64,000 bases of DNA, from positions 76,205-140,204 of the forward strand of contig DBMM01000004.1 of NCBI GenBank assembly GCA_002298925.1. The letters are read 5' to 3'. The first letter of the stretch is position 1, and each line of letters opens with the position of its first letter. This document shows, in pieces, positions 51,986-60,342 of the stretch. The position numbers were made by a program, and so were the translations under genes. The stretch comes from Geobacter sp. UBA698. GTDB taxonomy: Bacteria > Desulfobacterota > Desulfuromonadia > Geobacterales > Pseudopelobacteraceae. The notes under the pieces were generated by a model that saw only the letters and a list, made by a program, of their open reading frames with translations, was not told the DNA's origin and did no database searches.

Positions 51986-52762
51986 ATGCAATTTCCTTCA
52001 ATCGATCCGGTCTTCCTCCGCGTCGGCCCTCTCCAGTTCCGCTGGTACGGGCTGATGTACGTTCTAAGCTTTATTGCCACTTACTTCATTCTTCGATCAG
52101 AGTCCCGCAGAAAGCAGTTGCCCCTATCCGCGAACGATGTGATGGACCTGGTTTTCTACGGCGCCGTGGGAGTGGTACTGGGGGGGCGTTTAGGCTATAT
52201 CCTGTTTTATAATCTGGACTTCTATCTAGCTTACCCATTGCAGCTCTTTGCTGTCTGGGAGGGAGGCATGTCCTTCCACGGCGGCCTTTTAGGAGTCATC
52301 ACAGCTTTCGTGCTCTACTCGCGACGCAAAAACATCCCCTTCTTCGTGTTGATCGACCTGGCATCACAATGTGCTCCGGTGGGATTGGGGTTGGGCAGGA
52401 TTGGCAACTTCATTAATGCGGAACTCTACGGCAGACAAACCGACGTGCCATGGGGCATTGTTTTTCCTGGGGGAGGTGGAGTACCACGTCATCCATCGCA
52501 ACTCTATGAAGCGTTTCTGGAAGGATTTGTGCTTTTCCTGCTCGTCCGTTTCGCTGCACGGAGGTCATCTGTAACCGGTATGGCAGCCTGGACCTTTTGC
52601 GCCGGATATGGTCTGTTCCGTTTCATCGTCGAATTTTATCGTCTGCCCGATGCTCAGCTGGGCACCTTTTTCGGACTATTTTCCATGGGTCAGCTCCTCA
52701 GCCTGCCCATGTTCCTGCTGGGAACGTTCATGCTTATCAGGCTCTCACGACGTTCATCATGA
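51986..52762 (+). CDS. lgt: Prolipoprotein diacylglyceryl transferase
   Basis: Lgt attaches diacylglycerol to the lipobox cysteine of prolipoproteins at the inner membrane. The 258-residue protein shows LQFRWYGLMYVLSFIATYF, GGRLGYILFYN, the active-site region WEGGMSFHGGLLGVITAFVL, the Lgt signature GLGRIGNFINAELYGRQTDV and RHPSQLYEAFLEG. Length is normal. It stands alone; 52,763-52,979 downstream has no gene. Confidence 0.96.
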   Translation: MQFPSIDPVFLRVGPLQFRWYGLMYVLSFIATYFILRSESRRKQLPLSANDVMDLVFYGAVGVVLGGRLGYILFYNLDFYLAYPLQLFAVWEGGMSFHGGLLGVITAFVLYSRRKNIPFFVLIDLASQCAPVGLGLGRIGNFINAELYGRQTDVPWGIVFPGGGGVPRHPSQLYEAFLEGFVLFLLVRFAARRSSVTGMAAWTFCAGYGLFRFIVEFYRLPDAQLGTFFGLFSMGQLLSLPMFLLGTFMLIRLSRRSS

Positions 52763-52979
52763 TTTTCCTGCTGTAGTCCGCGATTACGTGATTGCCAAAA
52801 ATAATCAACGAACCCCGGTGTAGCGGCAACCTGAGCAACATTGACATGATTACTTCCCAGTAGAAAACTTGCATAACACAAAAGGTCTGATAAATAGGGA
52901 GAGAAGTTTGGGGCACTACAATTTGAAACCATTAAGTTTTCACATTGCCCGCAGCATCTGACGTCAAAGGAGAGTGCTC

Positions 52980-53474
52980 ATGAGAATATTCCTGACAGCG
53001 TTGCTCGCCCTGTTGCTCATTCCGCCCACCGCCCCCGCCGCCAACATCCCGGTCGCTCCCAACGGCATCGCCCTGTTCCAGGATTACCGCAACTGGGAAG
53101 TGATCGCCCCCTCCTATCGCGAGGACAAGCAGCACATCCGGGTTGTCCTCGGTAACCAGATCGCCGTCAAGGCCATGCGGGACAAGATTCGTCCGGTTCC
53201 CGACGGTGCGGTTCTGGCCAAGCTGGCCTGGACAATCAAAAAACACCCGAAATTCCCGGTGGCAACCATTCCTGCCGCGTTTGCCCAGGTCGAGTTCATG
53301 GTCAAGGACGCCGTCAAGTACAAAGACACCGGCGGTTGGGGCTACGCCCGCTTTGTCGGCAACGATTACAAACCCTACGGCAAGGATGCCGGCTTTACCC
53401 GGGAATGTGTCGGCTGCCATATGCCGGTGAAGGACAATGACTATCTGTTTACCAGTTACGCAGCCGTACCGTAA
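52980..53474 (+). CDS. Cytochrome P460-family protein
   Basis: The 164-residue exported protein (signal FLTALLALLLIPPTAPA) has the P460 fold pattern NGIALFQDYRNWEVIAPSYR, HIRVVLGN, PVPDGAVLAKLAWT, GGWGYARFVGNDYKPYGKDA and the C-terminal heme site ECVGCHMPVKDNDYLFTSYA. Family members oxidise hydroxylamine or bind NO through a heme-Lys cross-link in ammonia oxidisers and others. Here a detoxification role is plausible. I chose ATG 52980 with AAGGAG 8 bases before; ATG 52974 is in frame. Confidence 0.85.
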   Translation: MRIFLTALLALLLIPPTAPAANIPVAPNGIALFQDYRNWEVIAPSYREDKQHIRVVLGNQIAVKAMRDKIRPVPDGAVLAKLAWTIKKHPKFPVATIPAAFAQVEFMVKDAVKYKDTGGWGYARFVGNDYKPYGKDAGFTRECVGCHMPVKDNDYLFTSYAAVP

Positions 53475-53504
53475 TCAGTTGCAAAACACAAAAAGGAGAA
53501 TTCA

Positions 53505-53822
53505 ATGAAGAGAATTGCACCGACTATGCTTTTGTTCGCTTCTGTTGTACTGGCCGCTTCCGCAGGACAAGCGGCGCAAATCAATGGAGAGGCAGAGTTC
53601 AAGGAGCACTGCGTAGCCTGCCATGCCGGAGGCGGCAATATCATCAGGCCGGAAAAGACCCTTTCCCGCAAGGATCGTGAAAAGCACGGCATCAAGACCG
53701 CCAACGACATCGTCAAGCTGATGAGGAAGCCTGGACCGGGGATGACTGCTTACGACAAGAAAGCAATTTCCGACAAGGAAGCCAAAGAGATTGCCAAGTA
53801 CATCATAAAAACCTTCAAATGA
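53505..53822 (+). CDS. Small monoheme class I-like cytochrome c
   Basis: The 105-residue exported protein (signal LLFASVVLAASAGQAAQ) has one heme site HCVACHAGGGNIIRPEKTLS and a later Met (GPGMTAYDKKAISDKEAKEI) as probable sixth ligand. It is the typical periplasmic shuttle and likely the redox partner of the P460-type protein and the SOR-like protein beside it. AAAGGAG precedes the ATG. Confidence 0.88.
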   Translation: MKRIAPTMLLFASVVLAASAGQAAQINGEAEFKEHCVACHAGGGNIIRPEKTLSRKDREKHGIKTANDIVKLMRKPGPGMTAYDKKAISDKEAKEIAKYIIKTFK

Positions 53823-53883
53823 TCCAGTTCTGCCAGACAGCAGTGTGCCGATAATTCGGCATCATCGAAAGGAGACAATCCGC

Positions 53884-54363
53884 ATGGACAGAAGAACGTT
53901 TCTCAAGGCAGCGGCAATCGGTTCGGTCACCAGCAGTATCGGCGCCACAGTGGCGGCTGCCGAGCGTTATTTCCCCGTCAAGGTTGACCAGTCGCTCTTT
54001 GACAGTGTCAACCGGGTCAAAGATCCCGGCAAGAAAACGCCGCTGGAAAAGTCACATGCACCGGTGATATCCGCCCCTGCTTCAGTCAATGCCGGCGAAC
54101 CCTTCACGGTTGAAGTTGCTGTCGGTGAGGTGCTGCATGTCATGGGTCCAAGCCACTGGATCGAGTATATCGAATTATCTGTCGGCAACGAACCGGCAGG
54201 TAAGGTTGATTTTCAGGCGAGAGGTTTTTTGAAACCCAAATGTTCATTTACGATCGTATTGCCCAAGGAGGCTGTTCCGGCCGCCAAAATCACCCTCGTC
54301 GCAGCACAACGGTGCAATCTCCACGGATACTGGGAAGGAACTCTGGATGTTGTGGTAACCTGA
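53884..54363 (+). CDS. Tat-exported superoxide-reductase-like (SORL) protein
   Basis: The 159-residue protein has a Tat signal (DRRTFLKAAAIGSVTSSIGA). The mature part shows the superoxide reductase/desulfoferrodoxin iron ligands: SHAPVISAP (His), VGEVLHVMGPSHWIEYIEL (two His), AAQRCNLHGYW (Cys and His). It would be a periplasmic mononuclear-iron enzyme or electron carrier that reduces superoxide or binds NO-like species. I chose ATG 53884 with AAAGGAG; a 13-codon upstream extension lacks the Tat start. The SoxY-like alternative was considered but the HisHisHisCysHis set favours SORL. Confidence 0.82.
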   Translation: MDRRTFLKAAAIGSVTSSIGATVAAAERYFPVKVDQSLFDSVNRVKDPGKKTPLEKSHAPVISAPASVNAGEPFTVEVAVGEVLHVMGPSHWIEYIELSVGNEPAGKVDFQARGFLKPKCSFTIVLPKEAVPAAKITLVAAQRCNLHGYWEGTLDVVVT

Positions 54364-54434
54364 TGAAGAGCAGCCAGTAAAGGGGCAATCATCCTTGCTA
54401 AATGGCGATAATACAATCGGAAAGGCGAAGACCA

Positions 54435-54833
54435 ATGAACCTGCAGACACCGTATGCTTTTGGCAAGACAGTGGATTCTCCCTTTGAAATCACGGAAGCC
54501 CGGGTGCGCGATGAACTCTTGATGCAAGGCTTCGGCATTCTTTCGGAGATCGATGTTTCTCATAAGTTCAAGGAAAAGCTGGGTAAGGATTTTCGAAAGT
54601 ACCTTATCCTGGGCGCCTGTAACCCGGCCCTGGCCTGGGAAGCCTTCGGACAGGAAATCAATATCGGCACGCTGCTCCCCTGCAACGTCGTTCTCTATGA
54701 CCATGATAACGGCAACACTGCCGTCATGATCATGGATCCGGTTGCCGCACTCTCCTTGATCGGAAATCCGGCGGTTTCAGAATTGGCCATGACGGTGAAA
54801 CAGAAGATGGAACTGGTATTGGCGGCGCTGTAA
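54435..54833 (+). CDS. DUF302 family protein
   Basis: The 132-residue protein matches DUF302: FEITEARVRDELLMQGFGIL, SEIDVSHKFKEKLGKDFRKY, LILGACNPALAWEAF, LLPCNVVLYDHDNGNTAVMI. No signal peptide, so cytoplasmic. Structures of the family show a dimeric alpha-beta fold with unknown role, often near oxidative stress or sulfur genes. I chose ATG 54435. It ends the P460 cluster; a terminator follows. Confidence 0.85.
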   Translation: MNLQTPYAFGKTVDSPFEITEARVRDELLMQGFGILSEIDVSHKFKEKLGKDFRKYLILGACNPALAWEAFGQEINIGTLLPCNVVLYDHDNGNTAVMIMDPVAALSLIGNPAVSELAMTVKQKMELVLAAL

Positions 54834-54896
54834 GAAGACAATTAGATAAAAACTCTCGCTCCTCAGCGATAGATGCCTCATGCTGGCAGTTGACCG

Positions 54897-54928
54897 GGCC
54901 GTCTCCAACAATAAGGAGGCGGCCTTTT
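54897..54928 (+). terminator. Terminator closing the P460/SORL cluster
   Basis: GGCCGTCTCC, an eight-base loop, GGAGGCGGCC and TTTT, 63 bases after the DUF302 stop. It separates that cluster from the ATPase operon, whose AT-rich promoter region (54,940-55,045) follows. Confidence 0.85.
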
Positions 54929-55050
54929 GTTGTTCCGTCACCAAATAGTGATACACTAAACATTAGCAAATTTAAATTTTTGAATGAAATTCTATATCAA
55001 GGAGAATTTGTCCAGAATCCGGACGAAACGGTATCCAGGGGTAATGTCCA

Positions 55051-56445
55051 GTGGATGATGATCGCCTTTGCAGGGGAATGGAAAAAATCGGTACCGTTGT
55101 GGAGGTGCACGGCCCGGTGGTGCTGATTCGCTGCGACCAACTCCCCCCGCTTCAGCAGGCACTCGTGACTGAAAATGATGATGCCGGCTACACCTTCGAG
55201 GTCTACCAGCACTTGGACCGGCAGCATGTTCGTGCCATCACCCTTGAGAATCCAGCGGGCCTCAGGCGTGGCATGACGGTCTGCGATACAGGCTCGCCGC
55301 TTCGGGTTCCGGTGTCTTCCATGATCCTCGGCCGACTGCTGAACGTCTTCGGTGCGCCCCTGGATGGCGCCCCCCCTCTGGAGGCAACTGAATTCCGCAC
55401 AATCCATTCCAAGCCGGCGCCGTTATATGAAACCGTCACGGCCAGCGGTATTCTGGAAACCGGCATCAAGGTCATCGACCTCCTCTGCCCCTTTGTCCGG
55501 GGAGGCAAAACAGGACTCTTCGGAGGGGCCGGCGTCGGCAAAACAGTCCTGATCATGGAGTTCATGCATGCCATCGTCGCCCTGCACCGGGGGGTGTCGG
55601 TCTTCGCCGGAGTGGGAGAACGGATCCGTGAGGGTCACGAGCTGTGGCACGAAATGCTTGATGCAGGGGTAATGCCCCAGACGCTCATGGTACTCGGCCA
55701 GATGGACGAATCTCCCGGAGTCCGCTTCCGCGTGGGGCTAAGCGCCCTGACCTATGCCGAATACCTGCGGGACACTCTGGGAAAGGAAGTGCTCTTCCTG
55801 ATGGACAATGTCTTTCGCTTCGTTCAGGCGGGGAGTGAGATCTCTGGGCTGCTCGGACGCATCCCGGCCACCGTCGGCTACCAGCCGACCCTGATGAGCG
55901 AGGTGGCTGAACTGGAAGACCGGATCATCTCCACCAGCCGCGGTTCCATCACGTCGGTGCAGGCGGTTTATGTGCCGGCCGACGACATGACCGACCCGGC
56001 CGTGAATGCCATTCTCGGACACCTGGACTCACAGGTGGTTCTCTCCCGATCCCAGGCGGGAAAGGGAATCTATCCGGCAGTTGATCCTCTCCTGTCATCC
56101 TCCAGCCTCAGGGACCGCCGGATCATCGGCGACCGTCATTACGCAGCGGCCGAAGGAGTGCGTCAGCACCTGGCCCGCTACCGGGAGCTTGAGGATGTCA
56201 TCACCATACTCGGCATTCAAGAATTGTCTGAAGTAGATCGCAAAATCGTCCAGCGCGCCCGACGGCTTCACCGCTACCTGACCCAGCCCTTTCATGTGAC
56301 CGCCGAACACAGCGGCATCAAGGGGGTGTCTGTACCTCTCGCTGAGACCTTGGCGGACTGCGAGAAATTCCTGCGGGGGGAGTTCGACGAGCTTCCTGAA
56401 GAGGCGTGCTACATGTTGGGTGGAATGTCAGGGGTACAGGTATGA
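55051..56445 (+). CDS. atpD: N-type F-ATPase beta subunit
   Basis: The catalytic subunit of an alternative F1-ATPase. The 464-residue protein has Walker A GGAGVGKTVLIMEFMHAIVA, the catalytic motif ERIREGHELWHEM, and QVVLSRSQAGKGIYPAVDP. The order with beta and epsilon first is the mark of N-ATPases (atpD, atpC, atpQ, atpR, atpB, atpE, atpF, atpA, atpG). I use GTG 55051 with AGGGG upstream; ATG 55078 (MEKIGTVVEVHGPV) is the alternative. It is likely a second ATPase beside the housekeeping one, proposed to pump Na+ or H+. Confidence 0.95.
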   Translation: MDDDRLCRGMEKIGTVVEVHGPVVLIRCDQLPPLQQALVTENDDAGYTFEVYQHLDRQHVRAITLENPAGLRRGMTVCDTGSPLRVPVSSMILGRLLNVFGAPLDGAPPLEATEFRTIHSKPAPLYETVTASGILETGIKVIDLLCPFVRGGKTGLFGGAGVGKTVLIMEFMHAIVALHRGVSVFAGVGERIREGHELWHEMLDAGVMPQTLMVLGQMDESPGVRFRVGLSALTYAEYLRDTLGKEVLFLMDNVFRFVQAGSEISGLLGRIPATVGYQPTLMSEVAELEDRIISTSRGSITSVQAVYVPADDMTDPAVNAILGHLDSQVVLSRSQAGKGIYPAVDPLLSSSSLRDRRIIGDRHYAAAEGVRQHLARYRELEDVITILGIQELSEVDRKIVQRARRLHRYLTQPFHVTAEHSGIKGVSVPLAETLADCEKFLRGEFDELPEEACYMLGGMSGVQV

Positions 56446-56840
56446 GTGGCTTCACCCTCCTTCTTCAGGATGCAAAACACGGCGAGCGCTTCGACGAGGT
56501 CTGCTCTTTCGTAGGGGAGGACGCTTCCGGCAGTTTCGGCATCCTTCCCAGCCATGGGCGGATACTAACCGTGCTTGGCTTCGGCTTGGCCCGTTTTCGC
56601 CAGGCTGAAGGTACCTGGCGATTCATCGCTCTCCCCGGCGCCGTGCTCTCGTTTGCCGACAACGAGCTGGTTATCAGCGCCCGGCGCTACCTCTGGGACA
56701 GCGACCACCGGCGGATCGGCAAGGTTCTGGATGATGAGTTTCGGCGCGAGGAGGAGGACCTGAGCGCCATCAGGGAAAACCTGCACCGGCTGGAGGAAGA
56801 GATGCTCAAGAGGCTCTGGACCCTGGAACGCAACCGTTGA
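56442..56840 (+). CDS. atpC: N-ATPase epsilon subunit
   Basis: The central-stalk subunit that couples rotation. The 132-residue protein has the beta-sandwich domain (FTLLLQDAKHGERFDEVCSF, GSFGILPSHGRILTVLGFGL, DNELVISARRYLWDSD) and a C-terminal helical part. Its start overlaps the atpD stop as ATGA. Confidence 0.92.
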   Translation: MSGFTLLLQDAKHGERFDEVCSFVGEDASGSFGILPSHGRILTVLGFGLARFRQAEGTWRFIALPGAVLSFADNELVISARRYLWDSDHRRIGKVLDDEFRREEEDLSAIRENLHRLEEEMLKRLWTLERNR

Positions 56841-56847
56841 GGTGCCC

Positions 56848-57117
56848 ATGAAAAACCACAAAAAGCTCAAGGAACGGATAACCAAGCAGACCCAGCGCCT
56901 GGACAAGGCCGAGCGGGAACAACCATCGGTAATTGGCCAGACAGTTTTTCTCGGCACCCTGGGGCTTCTCATGGTCCTGCCGGTGGTTGGCGGAGCCTAT
57001 CTGGGACGCTGGCTCGACGGCATGGTAGCAGGGTATTCGATGCGCTGGACCCTCTCGATGCTTTTCCTCGGCATCGTCCTCGGCGCTACTAATGTCTATC
57101 TGTTCATGAAGAGGTGA
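56848..57117 (+). CDS. atpQ: AtpQ-like (AtpI/ATPase gene1) membrane protein
   Basis: The 89-residue protein has a basic N-terminus (KERITKQTQRLDKAEREQ) and two membrane helices (TVFLGTLGLLMVLPVVGGAY, WTLSMLFLGIVLGATNVYLF) of the AtpI/gene1 family, in the atpQ position of N-ATPase operons. I chose ATG 56848 after GAGGTG; GTG 56842 is in frame. The usual next gene, atpR, is missing: atpB starts 3 bases later. Confidence 0.85.
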   Translation: MKNHKKLKERITKQTQRLDKAEREQPSVIGQTVFLGTLGLLMVLPVVGGAYLGRWLDGMVAGYSMRWTLSMLFLGIVLGATNVYLFMKR

Positions 57118-57120
57118 ACA

Positions 57121-57810
57121 ATGGAATCCGCCTCCCACATTGTCCTGCATCTCGGTCCACTGGATATAACCCGCACGGTCGTTACCACCTGGGGGATCAT
57201 GCTCCTGATGACCATCGTATCGTGGTTCATCAGACAGCGGCTGGGTCCGGTTCCCAACCGGCTCCAGGCGGCGGCCGAGGGGGTGGTAACAGCTCTAGCT
57301 GATGCGGTGCGCGACGTTCTGCCAACCCATGGCGATCGGGTATTCCCCTTTGTCGCCACCCTCTGGCTCTTCATCGGCCTTGCCAACCTGAGCAGTCTGA
57401 TCCCCGGTGTCCATGCGCCAACCGGCGATCTGTCGGCAACCGCTGCTCTGGCGGTCGTGACCTTCCTATCGGTCCACTGGTTCGGGATGCGGATCGACGG
57501 GGTGCGGCTTTATCTGCGTCACTACCTCACGCCAAGCCCATTACTGCTGCCGTTCCACCTGATCGGCGAACTGACCCGCACCGTGGCCTTGGGCATCCGA
57601 CTCTTCGGCAACATGATGAGTCTGGAGATGGCTGCATTTCTGGTGTTGCTGGTCGCCGGCCTGCTGGTGCCGGTTCCGATCCTGATGCTTCACATCGTCG
57701 AAGCCCTGGTCCAGGCATACATCTTCGGCATGCTGGCGCTGGTCTATATCGCTGGGGGCATCCGTTCGGCCGATTCCGCCCGCGTTTCTGAAGAAAGGAG
57801 CAGTCAATGA
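57121..57810 (+). CDS. atpB: N-ATPase subunit a
   Basis: The stator channel subunit. The 229-residue protein has about six helices and the essential Arg in IGELTRTVALGIRLFGNMMS, then a typical C-terminal helix (ILMLHIVEALVQAYIFGMLA). It starts 3 bases after atpQ and overlaps atpE by 4 bases. Confidence 0.95.
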   Translation: MESASHIVLHLGPLDITRTVVTTWGIMLLMTIVSWFIRQRLGPVPNRLQAAAEGVVTALADAVRDVLPTHGDRVFPFVATLWLFIGLANLSSLIPGVHAPTGDLSATAALAVVTFLSVHWFGMRIDGVRLYLRHYLTPSPLLLPFHLIGELTRTVALGIRLFGNMMSLEMAAFLVLLVAGLLVPVPILMLHIVEALVQAYIFGMLALVYIAGGIRSADSARVSEERSSQ

Positions 57811-58073
57811 CCACAATGACCTGGTTCGTTCTCGCTTCAACCGTCGGGGCTCTCATGGCAATGGCTATAGGTATTATCTCCCCGGCCCAGGCCATGGGCA
57901 AGGCTATCAGCACCGCCCTGGAAGCGCTGGCCCGCCAGCCCGAGGCAGAAAAATCTATATCACGCACCCTCTTTATCGGCCTGGCAATGATCGAATCACT
58001 GGCCATCTATTGCCTGGTGGTCGTATTGATAGTCCTGTTTCGCAACCCGCTTCTCGAATATCTGCTCAAATAG
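57807..58073 (+). CDS. atpE: N-ATPase subunit c (ion-binding ring)
   Basis: The 88-residue hairpin forms the rotor ring. Helix 2 LFIGLAMIESLAIYCLVVVL carries Glu-Ser...Tyr, matching the Na+-site residues E65-S66-Y70 of Ilyobacter tartaricus. In helix 1 the position of its Q32 (Glu in typical N-ATPases, 12 before ARQPEA) is Met, in AQAMGKAISTALEALARQPE. Thus Na+ binding cannot be assumed. Overlaps atpB by 4 bases. Confidence 0.93.
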   Translation: MTTMTWFVLASTVGALMAMAIGIISPAQAMGKAISTALEALARQPEAEKSISRTLFIGLAMIESLAIYCLVVVLIVLFRNPLLEYLLK

Positions 58074-58103
58074 CGTAAATGAGAGCAGGAGAAAGGATAG
58101 GCC

Positions 58104-58862
58104 ATGGAAGTTGACTGGACCACATTCCTTCTGGAGATCGCAAACTTCATCATCCTTGTCTGGATCATGAACCGCCTTCTCTACAACCCTGTCATGAACG
58201 CCATCACTACCCGGCAGGACAGTCTGGCAAGGACTGCGGCCGAGGCTGAGCGTTTGCGGAGCGATGCAGCTGATCTCGAAAACCGTTATCGATCGCGACT
58301 GACGGAATGGGCACGGGAAAAAGAAGGGTTGCGCCAGGAGATGCTCGCCGAATTGAGTGCAGAACGGACACGGCTGGAAGCATCTCTCCTTGAATCTCTG
58401 GAGCAGGATCGTGACAAAGCCCGCACCATGCGAGAGCAGGAACAGCAGGACCGCCTCCGGGAGCTGGAGGAAGCCGCCCTTGCCCAGGGGAGTCGCTTCG
58501 TGACCAGGCTTCTGCAAGAAGTAGCAACCCCTGAACTGGAAGAACGGCTTCAGGACCTCTTCCTCGCCAGTCTGCCGACACTGCCCGAAGAGCGGCTCAG
58601 GGCCATCGCGGATGCTTTGCGTGAGCCGGGGGTACCGGTACGGGTGGCAAGCGCTTTTGTCTGTCCCGAGCTGCGGCGCATGGAACTCCGTCGACGGCTG
58701 GCGGAACTCTGTGGCTACGAGGGCAGGATTGAATTTGACGAGGAACCGGCGATCATCGCCGGCATGCAACTGAGAGCAGGCCCCTGGATCATGGACGCCA
58801 CCCTGCGCGGCGAATTGAGTTTTTTTGCGGAGGCGGCACACCATGGCGACGCTGTCGTATAA
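58104..58862 (+). CDS. atpF: N-ATPase subunit b (long form)
   Basis: The peripheral stalk. The 252-residue protein has an N-terminal membrane helix (LLEIANFIILVWIMNRLLYN), a long charged coiled coil (residues 35-150) and a C-terminal region of about 100 residues that may replace the delta subunit, as N-ATPases lack atpH. No separate delta gene is present. GAGAAAGGATAG precedes the ATG; the end overlaps atpA by 20 bases. Confidence 0.92.
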   Translation: MEVDWTTFLLEIANFIILVWIMNRLLYNPVMNAITTRQDSLARTAAEAERLRSDAADLENRYRSRLTEWAREKEGLRQEMLAELSAERTRLEASLLESLEQDRDKARTMREQEQQDRLRELEEAALAQGSRFVTRLLQEVATPELEERLQDLFLASLPTLPEERLRAIADALREPGVPVRVASAFVCPELRRMELRRRLAELCGYEGRIEFDEEPAIIAGMQLRAGPWIMDATLRGELSFFAEAAHHGDAVV

Positions 58863-60342
58863 CGACGCCCCTCTGCTTGCAGCCCAGGCCCTTTGGCTCG
58901 AAACCTACCGGCCTGCGGTGCGGGTGTCCGAGCGGGGTGGCATTGTTTCCATCGGCGACGGCATTGTCTGGGTGAAGTGTCTCCCCTCAGCCGCCCTGGA
59001 GGACGTTATCCGTTTCGAGGACGGCAGCCGCGCCCTGGTGTTCCAGCTGACCAGGGAACTGGTCGGTGCTGTGCTCCTCCAGCAGAACGGCAGTCTGAAC
59101 TCCGGCACTGCAGCCTATCTCTCCGGGCAGGGACTGACCATTCCGACCGGTGACTCGATCCTCGGACGGGTTATTGATCCTCTGGGCACACCGATCGACG
59201 GACTTCCCGCCCCGGAAACCACACTACTCCGCCGGATCTTCGCCCCTTCACCTCCCATCACCGCCCGTGATTTCGTCTCCAGCCCACTCTATACCGGCAC
59301 CACGATCATCGACACCATGATCCCCATCGGCAAGGGACAGCGGCAATTGATCATCGGCGGTAGCGGCACCGGCAAGAGCTCCATTGCAGTTGACGCCGTG
59401 ATCAACCAGCTGAACTCGGGGGTGCGCTGCATTTATGTGCTCATCGGCCATAAGCGGTCCACAGTCGTTTCCATCATCGGAACGCTCCGGGCAGCCGGCG
59501 CTTTGGCCAATACCACAGTCGTTGTCGCCGAAGCGGGGAGCCTTCCCGGTCTGAAATACCTGGCCCCCTTCGCCGGGTGCGCGGTGGCAGAGGAATGGAT
59601 GCAGCGGGGAATGGATACGCTCGTCGTCTACGACGACCTTACCCTCCACGCCCAGACCTACCGGGAGCTCTCCCTGCTGCTGCGGCGTCCGCCGGGACGT
59701 GAAGCCTATCCCGGGGATATTTTTTTCCTGCACGCCCGTTTGCTGGAACGTTCCACCTGCCTTGACGGAGTCCACGGCGGCGGCAGCATGACGGCATTGC
59801 CGATCATCGAGATTCAGCAGGGGGAACTCTCCGCCTACATTCCCACCAATCTGATCTCCATCACTGATGGTCAGATTTACCTGGACCAAGACCTCTTTGC
59901 CGCCGGCCTCCTCCCCGCAGTTGATGTCACGCGCTCCGTTTCCCGCATCGGCGGCAAGGCGCAGCATGAACGGATCAAGGAGGCCGCCGGCCGGATGAAA
60001 CTTGACTACCTGCAGTTTCTGGAATTGGAACTGTTCACCCGCTTCGGCTCCCGGCTGGAAGCATCCATGGAGGCGAAGATCCGGCGGGGGCGGCTCTTGC
60101 GCGAGATTCTCCGCCAGGAACGCATGGCACCTTTGCCGGCCGAGTATCAGGCAGCCTGGCTGACCGCCTTCAACGAAGGATGCTTCGACGGCCTGCCGCC
60201 GGCAGAGGTTTCATCCCGGCTCAGTCTCCTTGCAAAAGGAGTACAGACCGGACACCTCTCCCTCGACGACGATCACGGTGCCTGGCGGAAGGCAGTGGCC
60301 GCCTGGCTCGGACAGGAGGCCACCAGTGGGGAAGCGTACTGA
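58843..60342 (+). CDS. atpA: N-ATPase alpha subunit
   Basis: The non-catalytic nucleotide-binding subunit. The 499-residue protein shows IGKGQRQLIIGGSGTGKSSI (P-loop), YVLIGHKRSTVV and DDLTLHAQTYRELSLLLRRP with the PGREAYPGDIFFLH motif. I chose ATG 58843 with GGAGG 8 bases before; an in-frame ATG at 58825 adds six residues. Confidence 0.95.
   Translation: MATLSYNDAPLLAAQALWLETYRPAVRVSERGGIVSIGDGIVWVKCLPSAALEDVIRFEDGSRALVFQLTRELVGAVLLQQNGSLNSGTAAYLSGQGLTIPTGDSILGRVIDPLGTPIDGLPAPETTLLRRIFAPSPPITARDFVSSPLYTGTTIIDTMIPIGKGQRQLIIGGSGTGKSSIAVDAVINQLNSGVRCIYVLIGHKRSTVVSIIGTLRAAGALANTTVVVAEAGSLPGLKYLAPFAGCAVAEEWMQRGMDTLVVYDDLTLHAQTYRELSLLLRRPPGREAYPGDIFFLHARLLERSTCLDGVHGGGSMTALPIIEIQQGELSAYIPTNLISITDGQIYLDQDLFAAGLLPAVDVTRSVSRIGGKAQHERIKEAAGRMKLDYLQFLELELFTRFGSRLEASMEAKIRRGRLLREILRQERMAPLPAEYQAAWLTAFNEGCFDGLPPAEVSSRLSLLAKGVQTGHLSLDDDHGAWRKAVAAWLGQEATSGEAY

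Noticed and set aside
53884..54363. SoxY-like (thiosulfate oxidation carrier) reading of the Tat-exported protein
   Set aside because: It lacks the C-terminal GGCGG-type carrier motif of SoxY, whereas the His/Cys ligand pattern of superoxide reductase is present.
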